A DNA stretch of 64,000 nucleotides from Sarcomyxa edulis. Its lineage: Eukaryota > Basidiomycota > Agaricomycetes > Agaricales > Mycenaceae. Made by a program: the position numbers and the translations under genes. The notes below the pieces were generated by a model. That model worked only from the letters and a program-made list of their open reading frames with translations, did not search any database and had not been told where the DNA came from. Each line of letters opens with the position of its first letter. Positions within the stretch are counted from its first letter, which is position 1. Positions 54,995 through 64,000 of the stretch are shown in pieces. The stretch is taken from assembly GCA_009761415.1 (NCBI GenBank), contig QUOL01000011.1, positions 62,001-126,000 on the forward strand, read 5' to 3'.

Positions 54995-57122
54995 CAATGA
55001 TCTTCTTCGTCGTCGGTGACGGTATCTGAATCGTCTTCGTCTTCGTCATAATTGTCTTCTTCTTCATCCATCGATTCCTTCAACTAGAGAGACAAAGGTA
55101 AAGAGAGAGAAAGAGAAGTTCAGCCGCAAATTCGATTTTGACACGTCTAGCATAAAAACGCAAGGGCAGGAAGGAGGGTCAAGGCGCACCATCTCTAGCA
55201 ATTCGTGGCATTCATTAAGGTGCGCATGAAGGATGGCTTGACCTTCTGGCAGTGTGCCGTCCACTCCGACGAACTTGCCATCTTTTCGCATGGAGTCGAT
55301 TTGATGAAGTGCTAGTTGATACTGCAATCATGAAGGTGAGTACGGGAGAATAGAGATCGTACGCGCGTAAGGACTCACCGGATAGAGATCGCGGGGACTA
55401 AAAGGGCCTCCGTACTTGAGCACTTCGTTCAAGCATTTCTTCACCGTTGATAATTTGTTGGCCTGCCAAATAAATGTTCAATCATAAGTACATCGTTGGT
55501 TCGGGAAACATACTATTGGCATAAGTTCCTCTGAAACAGGTTCGCTCGACGACAGCAATCGATATATGAGGCCATAACATCGTCGTAGAAGGTACAACAA
55601 CACCTACGGAAAAGTCAGTACAGCACGAACATTGATTATGAAAAAGGGCGACCCACATATTGCCCCTGAGGCCGATTCCCCTCGGAATCCACAAACTTTC
55701 CGTCGATTCTCATCTTGTCAATCTCCTGCAGACTTAGCGAATAATTCCACAGATCTGTCTCTCTAAGACTCCACCGATGCGTTAGGACAAAATTCTCCAA
55801 TTCGCCTCTGATCTCGGTCAACCGGTCATATATCGGTTTGAGAGAAGACGCGACGTTCTTGGATTCCTCCATTGCTTTTATTTCCTGGGCGATATTGAAG
55901 CATTCTTCTAGGAGGGAAGAACAGATCGCTTGGGACGTGGGCACCATACCTCCCGGACCGAGGAATTTACCGTCCACTCGTTTCCTGCGTGATCGTGACG
56001 GCGAATATAATATGTACGAGGCCAATAAATTAGCGTCTGTTGTTTCGTGAGAGGGCAGCAAGCCACGGGGGTTGAAGGAAATAGAAACAGGTACTCAACG
56101 AATCTATTTTGCGAAGTTCCTCCTGGAGAGGTTTAAGTTCTGCCTTGTGAGACCCTTCCTTTGCAGCTAGAGCAACGAGCTGCCGACGGATTGTGACGAG
56201 CCTCTCGTGGATGGGAGTGAGCTCTATGGAAAGAACTGAAAGTGATTCTTCGAGTGACTTGACGAGGGCGTCTAAAGGTTAGGTTGTATGTTTGAACGAA
56301 CGCGAGTCAGACACTTGCAGACGACTACTGCGGGACAGGAAACGAACCGCATTCATTGAGCTGACGTTCCAAAAGTTTAGTCAGAGCATTCGGATGATTC
56401 CCGGCCTCTGCGTCGTGCTGAACAATATTTCGTAGTTCGCCTAGTCGTCGACGAAATGGGGCGAGATCAGAGTCATTGTAGACAGCGGATTCGTTCATGT
56501 GGTTTAGGATTTGCTGAGGATCATAGAAAGTCATCATCAAGTAGGAATCGTGAGTGGGATATGTTAAGAATGGGACTGCACCCAGGACATGGAGGTGTCA
56601 CCTATAGATTGGCGGCGTCCGATGTACTGAAGAACGAGAGTGTGCATAGAGAGAAAAGGGACTAACGCGCATGGAGGCTATCTGTGAATAAGCAGCTGGT
56701 GCATCTCTCGTTTTGCCGATGGTGAGGTAGAATAGCGAAAGTAAACTGAAGACGTCCGCGAGGGTGGTGTCGAGCCTGTTGTTGTAGGTGGTATCATCGT
56801 CCCTCACGCTGTTCAGCTTGGTGACTAACGACCAGGATTAGAGGAGCCGCCATTAGGGATGCTCCGAGACATACCTTGCTTGACCACAGCCTGGTAAAGT
56901 GTGTTGACATCGGATGCCTTGATGTACTCTCCTCTGTTTTTCTTGAGGGCTGTTAGACGGTTTCGGATACTGATGATGAAGTTAGATGTGAAGATGTGAT
57001 GAAGAAGTGAATAAACTAGCTTGATGACGGCCTCGAGGATAGGAAGTTCTATTGTAGATATTGAGTAGACGAATCAAGACTAAGGATGTGCAGATACCTT
57101 CTTGAGGAACTGGAGTAACCAT
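54995..57122 (-). CDS. Conserved fungal protein, DUF2408-like
   Basis: Start MVTPVPQE at 57,122, continuing ELPILEAVIKL. About eight to ten short exons. The protein is helical and repetitive: a segment of the form ID-M-x-DGKF-x-G-P-x-GQA occurs three times (KMRIDGKFVDSEGNRPQGQ, SRRKRVDGKFLGPGGMVPTSQ, SMRKDGKFVGVDGTLPEGQ). The C terminus is extremely acidic (ESMDEEEDNYDEDEDDSDTV). The layout recalls the fungal DUF2408 family of unknown function; this match is from memory of family character and is only moderately secure. No membrane segment or enzyme motif is visible. Confidence 0.6.
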
Positions 57123-57691
57123 GAACGAAAGAGCGAAATGAGAGAGGGACAAGGAGGATATCCAAGTGCAAGAGCAGGTGATGGTCGAGTGTAAGCAGCC
57201 TCAGACGCTCGATCGACATTCCATCCTCTTTCGAGTTTCGACAGTCAATCGCGCCAACTCACCTGCTATCACTGCTACTACATGGTACCCAACTAGTACC
57301 CAACTAGTACCCAGTTATACGAGGTATGGGTATACTTCTTGCTAATTCTCACAGAAAACCAGGTATCTAAATTCAATGATGACTTCGACTCGCATACCTG
57401 CATGGCGAAGCAACATCATGAGGACATTCTCGCATAAAGCCTCCTCATGAAACCCCGCCGGCCGAATACTATGCCACGGAGTCTCAAGTCAAGTCCAGTC
57501 GAATCGAATCGTCCGATCACCTTTTCTTTTTTCTTGCGTTATTTCACCACGATATTGGCATGATCATGACTCCGGGCTTCGATAAAAAGATCATTTGTAA
57601 TGGTCGACTCTTCTTCTCAAACCACACGCCTTCGTGCCCATACCTTGAAACTATTATATGCCGGCGTGGACATCTCCCCCTCTCTTGAAAT
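57123..57691. other. Divergent promoter region, DUF2408-like / PQ-loop gene
   Basis: 569 bp. It contains a short direct repeat (ACCCAACTAGTACCC near 57,288-57,310) and GAATCGAATCG near 57,500. No ORF or RNA gene seen. Confidence 0.4.
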
Positions 57692-58845
57692 ATGACTATA
57701 GCTAATGCAGCAGCGGAGAACGCTCTGGGTACATTGGGTGCGCACCTCCATTTCTATCTATAATAATCCCACATTCTCATCACACTACAGGCACCGTCTG
57801 CTGGACAGCCCAAATGATCCCTCAGGTATGGAAGAGTTGGCGAGACAAGTCAACCGAAGGTCTATCCCATTGGCTTGTGTCAGTCCCGTTCCTTCTTTGG
57901 CCACCGACGATATACTTATAGTCCCAAAAGACTCTTATGGGGCATTTCCGCCGTATTCATGGGTGTATATAATGTTGTTGAGAACCTCAACATCCCTCTC
58001 ATCCTACAACCCCAATTATTCGGTGTCTTGTCCATGATCTCTTGGGGTCAGGTCAGTCCGCACCTAGTTCCCAATTACTGAATTGAGTTCAGACTGCCAA
58101 TGACCCCATAGTGCCTGTACTACGGTAAGAAGAAATCCGTCAAATTTACCGTCACACTCGTTGTCGGATGCCTCATTCTCATGGGTGGAATCGAAGCTGG
58201 GATGATTTTTGCCATTCGGGTGCGTTGCAATGTAGTCTGTGGTAACGCCACACTGACGCGATGCACTTACCCTCCTCCATCAGCCATCCTACCACGAAGG
58301 CAACATGCGAGCTGTTCAATTCTTTGGTATATTCAGCTCGGTTCTCATAGCTTTAGCTCTTCTGTACGTCCCTTGCCCACCCGTCATTCCTGTGCCTAAC
58401 ACTTCATTATCAGTATACAATACTACGAAATATACAAACGCAACGAAGTCGTTGGCCTCTCCATCCTCTTCATGACAGTCGACATGCTAGGAGGCGTATT
58501 CTCCGATCTATCACTCGTCTTCAAGACCAAATTCGACGTCGTGGCTGGTGTTACTTATTCTCTCGTCGTCGTACGTCCACTTATTATTGGGCTCTATCTG
58601 CTTATGGGCGTCCTTGTGCTGACGGTTTACGGCTACTAGGTAATGGACGCGATAATACTAATCTGCGCTGCCATATTGAACCCGCGAGCCAACAAGAGAC
58701 GAGCATTATTAGAAGCCGGGGATGATTTGGAGAATATCACGTCTAGCCCTTCGACAGCGGTAGCAACGAGGACCGCGTCTCCCTGCACAGAACTGAAACT
58801 AGACGATCCGACCAAGATCGAAGAGCCTGCCTTGTTGTCCAAATA
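57692..58845 (+). CDS. PQ-loop repeat transporter, probably vacuolar basic amino-acid type (Ypq-like)
   Basis: The seven-helix PQ-loop layout is visible. The first PQ motif is in WTAQMIPQVWKSWRDKSTEGLS. Next come ISAVFMGVYNVVENLNIPLILQPQLFG, LYYGKKK, a helix VTLVVGCLILMGGIEAGMIF, and the second repeat with QYYEIYKRNEVVGLSILFMTVDMLGGVFSDLSLVF. A cytosolic Ser/Thr-rich tail ends EEPALLSK. The family exports cationic amino acids from vacuole or lysosome (yeast Ypq1-3, animal PQLC2); substrate here is inference. Five or so introns of 50-60 nt. Start at 57,692 (MTIANAAAENALG) keeps the frame into the first helix. Confidence 0.85.
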
Positions 58846-59008
58846 GAGATAGCAGGACGCAGAAATAAAAGGGACATAGAGTAGGCGATGTATGTATGTA
58901 TATCTACGGGCGGGGTACTACGGTATTAAATACATGACGAGAGGGGTCAAGGTGTTCCACAAGAAAAGAAAGAAAACAACACGGCAGTCAATGCTTGTAA
59001 AAGAACGT

Positions 59009-60121
59009 TTAGAGCCGCCGACCGGAACCTTCATGATCATCAGAGCTTACGCTAGCACTTTCCTCCGTGCCCGTACCCAATTTCGAATGACTTCGCGAAC
59101 TCGAATTACCCAGCTCGTCTTCGTCGAATAACACTTCGTCCTCTTCTAGCTCGATATCGAGCTCGGGTAACTTTGCGACCAAGGGGTTTGACATGGAGAG
59201 GTTTGATTTTGTGTGGGTATTGCGTTTGGGTCGCATGGGTGCACCGATGAAATCAGCAAAGCTGGATATGGATGATCCGGGGGTGCGGAGAGGTATACGG
59301 TAAAAGTCTTCGATCTCCTCGTCTTCTTCTTCCGGGAGGGCGTCGTAAGTTGAGGCGGATAGCGCTGGAGCGGAACGAGATAGTGGAAGGGAGCGGTAGG
59401 AGCCTTTTCGGAGATGTGTGGCATAGGAATATATAAGGAGCGCGAAGTAAATCTACAAGCGCGAATCAGGGAGTGCAACTGTTGAGACTATGAGACGACG
59501 GACCTTTGTTAGCCATGATATGATGATAATGGCGAGTGCGGTGCCCTTCTCCTGATTCCAGATCATCATGGCAGCTTGCGTACGTTCTTCGTCTGTCATT
59601 GGTGCGGTACCTAATGGCGCGGCCTTCATCATCTCTTCCTGAGCTTCAGAGTGGGCTTGTCGGCGTCCGTCATGGGGGGTGTATACCCACCACATGACAG
59701 CAAAGAAGACGGTCCAAGAAGTTGATAGCACATGATCGGCAAAGAATAGATGAGCAAAGTATAGGGTATGTTTCGCGTCTTCCTGAAGGGGGATGAATGG
59801 GGGAGCATAGTGGGCAAGAAGGGTACGAACTGCTTTTACTGATTTGAGGCCCCACACGAGTGCTACTAGTGCAATAACAGAGTAGATGTATAGACTGAGT
59901 TGAGCAAAAGAGCCGCCTGCGCCTGTGAGGACAGCGATGAGACCGTATACACCCGCGACCTTGTTCAAGAGCTGCGAGCAGAGTCAGTAAAATATCACAA
60001 CGACTGGGATGGGACTGACTGCAAATAGTAGGGCTACAGTGACGCCTGTTTTTAAATCAAGTATGCCCAAGAATGAGGCGAGTGGCCAAAGCCTCCATTC
60101 CGGTCGAAGAGTCAATTTCAT
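59009..60121 (-). CDS. Kei1-like regulatory subunit of inositol phosphorylceramide synthase
   Basis: Start MKLTLRPEWRLWPLASFLG at 60,121, then ILDLKTGVTVALLFALLNKVAGVYGLIAVLTGAGG, which closely fits the Kei1 N-terminal membrane region. Three or four transmembrane helices (YIYSVIALVALVWGL; FFADHVLSTSWTVFFAVMWWV; ALAIIIISWLTKIYFALLIY) lead to a long cytosolic acidic C-terminal tail (ELDIELEEDEVLFDEDELG) ending GSGRRL. Kei1 is needed for IPC synthase activity and Golgi localisation in yeast. The family call rests on the N-terminal pattern. Three introns. Confidence 0.75.
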
Positions 60122-60240
60122 GGCAAGGGAGTAGGAGGAGCAGTTAGGTAAGCGACAACGAAAATAAATCGAAATTATCGAAATAACATTTCACTTCTCA
60201 CCATCCAGCAACTTTGCCACTTTGTACTACCTGCGTCTGC

Positions 60241-61398
60241 ATGGCTAATAGCGCTGGTTACTTTTCTAATCACTCCCAGTCCAGATTCCTTGCAAACTCG
60301 ATCCCATCCACAACGACGACGACGACGACGACAGCGACGGCGACCACCACGCTCACCCCCGTAACTAGTACTGCTGCTGGTGGCGGCGCTACCTCGCGAC
60401 CCTCGAAACACTTTTCAACGTCTGTAGTATCCTCAAACGAAGACCGTTCCATTCCAGGCTCACGTTCAAAAGAGCGAGTGCCCAGCATCTCAGGCTCAGT
60501 CGCAAACGGCGGCGCAGTACACCCACTAAGAAACACGTATGTTCGTACTCTAGTCAATGTGACACCCGTTCCCATCTCACCCCTGCAAGCAGCTGGGTAT
60601 TTTGGTTCAGGCAACAACGTGCACCAGGTAATAAAATCATCAGCTACGAGGAAGGTATCAAGAAAATATCTGCCTTTGGCTCCGTAAGTAGATTCCTACC
60701 TCGTCTACATTCCAACACTCGCTCAAATTTCGTGATTTAGGTTGAATCCTTCTGGTCCTTGTGGACCCATCTATACCCTCCATCGGCACTGGTCCCCACC
60801 ACCGACTACCTGCTATTCCACTCCGGTATTCGCAGACCAGTCTGGGAAGATCCACTCAACATTACCGGAGGAAAATGGATCATCCGTCTAAAGAAAGGCG
60901 TTGCAGATCGCATTTGGGAAGACCTCGTTCTCGCCATATTGGGTGATCAATTCGACGCTTGCAAAGGCGATGACCCCACCAAGAAGGACCCAGTACCCGC
61001 AACCACAAGCTGGGAAGACAAAAGTGACGGGTCAGGTTCTGGAGACGCAGAATGGCCAGAAATATGTGGTTGTACCATCAGTGTTCGCCAGAGTGAGGAT
61101 ATCGTCAGTTTATGGAATCGAGTGGATGGTGATCCGAAGCTTAGAGAGAAGATCAGGTTCGTCTTCCACCTATCTTTTCTTAACAACCAATTCAGACATG
61201 TATTTCAGAGACATGATACGACGCGTCCTCAACCTACCTCCGTCGACTATCATGGAATACAAGTCCAACAACGGTAACAACTAGTCTATCCTACTTTGAA
61301 CAACCCCCACTTACTTTGCTCTGCCTACAGACTCGATGCAGGATAAATCCAGCTTCCGAAACTCAGCCATCGACCGGAGCGCATTGCCCCTGTCGTGA
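60241..61398 (+). CDS. eIF4E-family cap-binding protein, 4E-HP/eIF4E2 type
   Basis: Start at 60,241 (MANSAGYFSN). A Ser/Thr-rich N-terminal extension includes a poly-Thr run from an ACG repeat at 60,313-60,350. The eIF4E domain starts HPLRNT|WVFWF, joined across an intron (60,539 to acceptor GCAAGCAG). It continues ISYEEGIKKISAFGSVESFWSLWTHL, DYLLFHSGIRRPVWEDPLN, GGKWIIRLKKG and WEDLVLAILGDQF. The Trp in SFWSLW and the VWED acid are the cap-stacking and recognition residues; in class II proteins the first stacking Trp is changed to Tyr or similar. The end is SALPLS. The class II assignment follows YEEGIKKI and overall similarity; canonical eIF4E remains possible. Confidence 0.85.
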
Positions 61399-61511
61399 CC
61401 TACACCAGCACCTGGAGTACTAGTATAGTTATTGTCTTTTTATGCTGTAGCCTTATAGTCACGTACTTTGGTGAATTTGCAACAGCTTTGTCACCGGTCA
61501 CACGATCACGC

Positions 61512-62298
61512 ATGTTGTCCCGCACTGCCACCCACTTCTCAAGGGTATCTTATAAACCTCGAAGCATCCTCCCACTAGTACTAAGAACCTCATTCTCGAT
61601 ATCCCATACTCACCTAAACGACATGCCTCAGAGGAAATCAGAAACAGAATGGCGGGCGGTCCTCTCACCTGAACAGGTATCTCACTCCATGTCTCGTAGT
61701 ATTGCCCCCTAACTCAAAATCTCCTGGTGGTGGTGGTGATGGTGGTGGTGGAATATCAGTTCAGAGTCCTTCGACAAAAAGGAACAGAACCTGCCGGAAC
61801 CGGGATATACGACAAACACAAAGCTGACGGTGTCTACTCTTGCGCTGGGTGTGGAACGGCACTCTACAAGAGTTCGACGAAGTTCAATGTATGTCGTCAC
61901 TTCTGCCCACGTTTAGGCTTACTTGACAGTTCGTCTCCAACTTGTATTCAGAGTGGATGTGGATGGCCTGCGTTCTTTGACGGTACGTGCTTATCAACTC
62001 CTTACATCCTATCTCTCACAAACCCCCTGCGTGCGCCAGCCATCCCCGGAGCCGTCACAAGACATGACGACACCTCCTTCGGCATAACACGCACCGAAAT
62101 CGTATGTACAGCCTGTGGTGGGCACTTAGGGCATGTATTCAAGGGCGAGGGGTTTCCTACCCCTAGTGAGCATATCCATCAGATCGCACTGTGTCTCACT
62201 ACTAACATCGTTACTCAGCGGACGAACGCCATTGCGTCAACTCTGTCTCTCTCCGTTTCCACGATGACAAGAAAGCGGAGGTCGACAAAACTGCCTAG
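61512..62298 (+). CDS. Peptide methionine-(R)-S-oxide reductase (MsrB), probably mitochondrial
   Basis: Start at 61,512 gives MLSRTATHFSRVSYKPRSI, an Arg-rich presequence; an internal Met at 61,624 (MPQRKSETEW) would give a cytosolic form. The MsrB core follows: EWRAVLSPEQ, FRVLRQKGTEPAGTGIYDKH, first zinc pair CAGCG, SGCGWPAFFD, second zinc pair CTACGGHLGHVF, GEGFPTP, and the catalytic Cys in RHCVNSVSLRF. It reduces methionine-R-sulfoxide in proteins. Introns are short; the first contains a GGTGGT microsatellite close to the acceptor. Stop at 62,296-62,298. Confidence 0.9.
61723..61749. repeat. GGT microsatellite in MsrB intron
   Basis: About nine GGT units with one GAT interruption, directly before the acceptor AATATCAG. 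Confidence 0.85.
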
Positions 62299-62778
62299 GA
62301 TTCAGCACACAATACCCTATCTACCATACCACCGACCATCGCTCGTGTATCGTTAACGTTTGTATGAAATGCAGGAATATTTAATAAGTTATGGAACTTT
62401 GTCATTGTAATCCAGTTTCTGATCAGTTTCATGAGATTTGAGCGAGAGCGAAAAAGTAAGTACAACGTTAACGGGACGAGTCAACTTGTTCGTGGAGATC
62501 CGAGTACTAGTCATTTCTTCTTGAGTGTAAAGCATTAAAGAGCCCCCTTCCCATCTATCAAACTCGCAGTAGAAGTGCATCGTAACGGCAACGGTAACGT
62601 CAAGATGTACTAGATGGAGCTTTCGGCAAGCAAGACAGACTGGAGAACAGGGTTGACGAAAGGCGAAAATTGCGAAGGAAATACAGTATCGTGATTGTAA
62701 TTAGGCGAGATGCAAAAAATGACGGGAAGTTGATTTGGCTTTGGGCTGCGATATCGATAATGGCGATTGATGATCCGA
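62299..62778. other. Convergent 3' region of MsrB and tropomyosin
   Basis: 480 bp between stop codons. Short ORFs on both strands have no support. Nothing else seen. Confidence 0.35.
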
Positions 62779-63488
62779 TTACAGACCCTCCATGCTGGAC
62801 ACCAGCTCGTCCAACTCTGCTTTGGAATCGCGGTATTTCTGTTGCGCGTCCTATAAGATCGCGCGATATACACACGGATTAGCCATCGGATCAGTAGAAG
62901 GCATATTATGTTACGCACCTCGTATTTCTTTTCCCATTCATCGCGCTCTTGCTCGACGCGCTGTACCTGGCGTTCAAAGTGTTCCGCCTTGACATCGACT
63001 TGTCGTAGTCTACCATCGCAAACGCACCCAAAAGATGATCAGCAGACCATCCCCATCGCGTGTACGTGGAGAGGATACATAGAACGCACTTCTCAACAGT
63101 CTCCTTCACATTCTTCTCCGCCACGTCCAACTCCTCCTCCAGAAGCTGGACCTTCCTCGTCAACGCCTCATTCGTTGTCTTAGACGTCTCACCCTCCTGC
63201 TGACCCGCCTTGTACTCTTCGAGCTTCGCTTCGGTCTTCTCAAGATCAGCGTCCAAGATCGAGAGTCGGTGTTGGAGGGATGTGATCTCTTGGTCTTTCT
63301 CGAGCAGCTGTTGTTCGTACTTTTTGTTCTTGGTTTCTGCTTCTTCCGCTCGGGCGACAGCGTTATCGGCTTCGGTGCGGAGGGAGGCGAGTTTCTGGTG
63401 ACGATGCGAGGAGGGGGGTGGTTAGTGTGGACCTATATCGACATCGAGATTGAAATCGGAATGTCCTTGCCTCTTTGATTCTGTCCAT
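62779..63488 (-). CDS. Tropomyosin
   Basis: Start MDRIKE|KLASLRTEADNAVARAEEAE at 63,488; exon 1 is 18 nt. Intron 1 (63,470-63,395) has a GC donor, GAG|GCAAGG, and a normal CAG acceptor. The whole protein is a heptad coiled coil (KYEQQLLEKDQEITSLQHRL, LEKTEAKLEEYK, VQLLEEELDVAEKN, LRQVDVKAEHFERQVQRVEQERDEW) ending ELDELVSSMEGL. About 160 aa matches single-tropomyosin fungi such as fission yeast Cdc8, whose product stabilises formin-made actin cables and the cytokinetic ring. Confidence 0.9.
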
Positions 63489-64000
63489 GAGTGATGAGGT
63501 GGTGGTTGGTGGTTGTGATTTGACCGAAAGTGCTCCCGGTATTTGGCCCTAATCACCCGTGAGAATTATCGTAAGCGCCCATGGCCAGTCGGCGCGACTC
63601 ATCGCCTCAACATTGCCTCGCGAATACAAAGTCGAATAGGATACCTCGCACTCGAGCAGCTTATAATCGAACCAAAATAAAGCGGTTGAACGCAGTTATA
63701 TTCCGGACTATTATAATTTTTTTATGAGAGAGATCGTGCGAGAACAAACAGCGAAGCAGGGCTGTGGGGGTTAGTCTACAATCCAACGGGATGGTGGCGG
63801 GGTAGTGTGAGTGTAAGGTGTAGGTAGTGAGAGTTAGAAAGAGAAGAGGTATCTATGAGATTGCGTTAATAAATCAGTGGAAGGATGAACTTCCGATGCT
63901 AGGCAGAGCGTGTGACAAGACAGACGACTATAGTTGAAGGAAGAGAAGAGAACGAATGAGTGACTGAATGAACGTCGACGAAAGCCCATTCGCTCAGAGG
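63489..64000. other. Region upstream of tropomyosin
   Basis: 512 bp 5' of tropomyosin on the minus strand, probably its promoter and 5' UTR, with GA-rich sequence toward the window end. No ORF with support. Confidence 0.35.

Overview
The window looks like nuclear DNA of a mushroom-forming basidiomycete (Agaricomycetes). Right of about 28.7 kb it holds dense, intron-rich genes (introns mostly 50-75 nt, GT-AG with an occasional GC-AG), separated by tens to hundreds of bases. Their products are typical eukaryotic housekeeping proteins. Everything left of that point is transposable-element territory.

1-16,534: one very large, apparently young Ty3/gypsy LTR retrotransposon on the minus strand. 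The right LTR is complete (14,831-16,534, 1,704 bp, TGTGA...TCACA). The left LTR is cut by the window start, but its 814 visible bases look identical to the right copy. PBS, polypurine tract, a Gag-protease ORF, a -1 slippery heptamer and a Pol ORF (RT, RNase H, integrase) are all in place. Between pol and the 3' LTR lie 7.6 kb that a retrotransposon does not need. They carry an antisense (plus-strand) gene island: five tandem paralogous genes, each with a TATA box 47-57 nt before its ATG and a phase-0 intron at an equivalent position, then a 412-aa spliced gene with a Zn2Cys6-like cysteine cluster. I consider this the most novel system in the window.

16,535-18,509: a diverged relative of the same LTR type, containing a 66-bp tandem repeat. 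It abuts the truncated 3' part of a chromodomain gypsy integrase, so this is nested old transposon debris.

18,510-28,690: AT-richer repeat region. At its centre is a ~6.9-kb segment (about 20,935-27,790) bounded by ~0.45-0.55-kb imperfect inverted repeats, each with a hairpin. Inside are an unknown 197-aa gene and two tandem paralogs that look like a Cys/His zinc motif fused to an ATP-grasp-like region. One paralog has an in-frame TGA; the other is open but has lost the expected Asn-Glu metal motif. No transposase was recognised.

28,691-64,000: conserved genes in order: STK32/YANK-type kinase (-), guanylate kinase (+), ABCC/MRP transporter (+), EF-hand MscS channel (+), ATP-dependent DNA ligase (+), mitochondrial enoyl-ACP reductase ETR1 (+), p24 cargo protein (-), RPF1 (+), PRP40 (+), mitoribosomal bL21m (-), ATP synthase alpha ATP1 (+), DUF2408-like protein (-), PQ-loop transporter (+), Kei1-like IPC synthase subunit (-), eIF4E/4E-HP (+), MsrB (+) and tropomyosin (-). 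They do not form one pathway. Several pairs are divergent with short shared promoters (bL21m/ATP1, p24/RPF1, Kei1/4E-HP) or convergent with almost no spacer (PRP40/bL21m, 18 bp).

Gene models were spliced by eye from reading frame, splice consensus and family conservation; no alignment or search was run.
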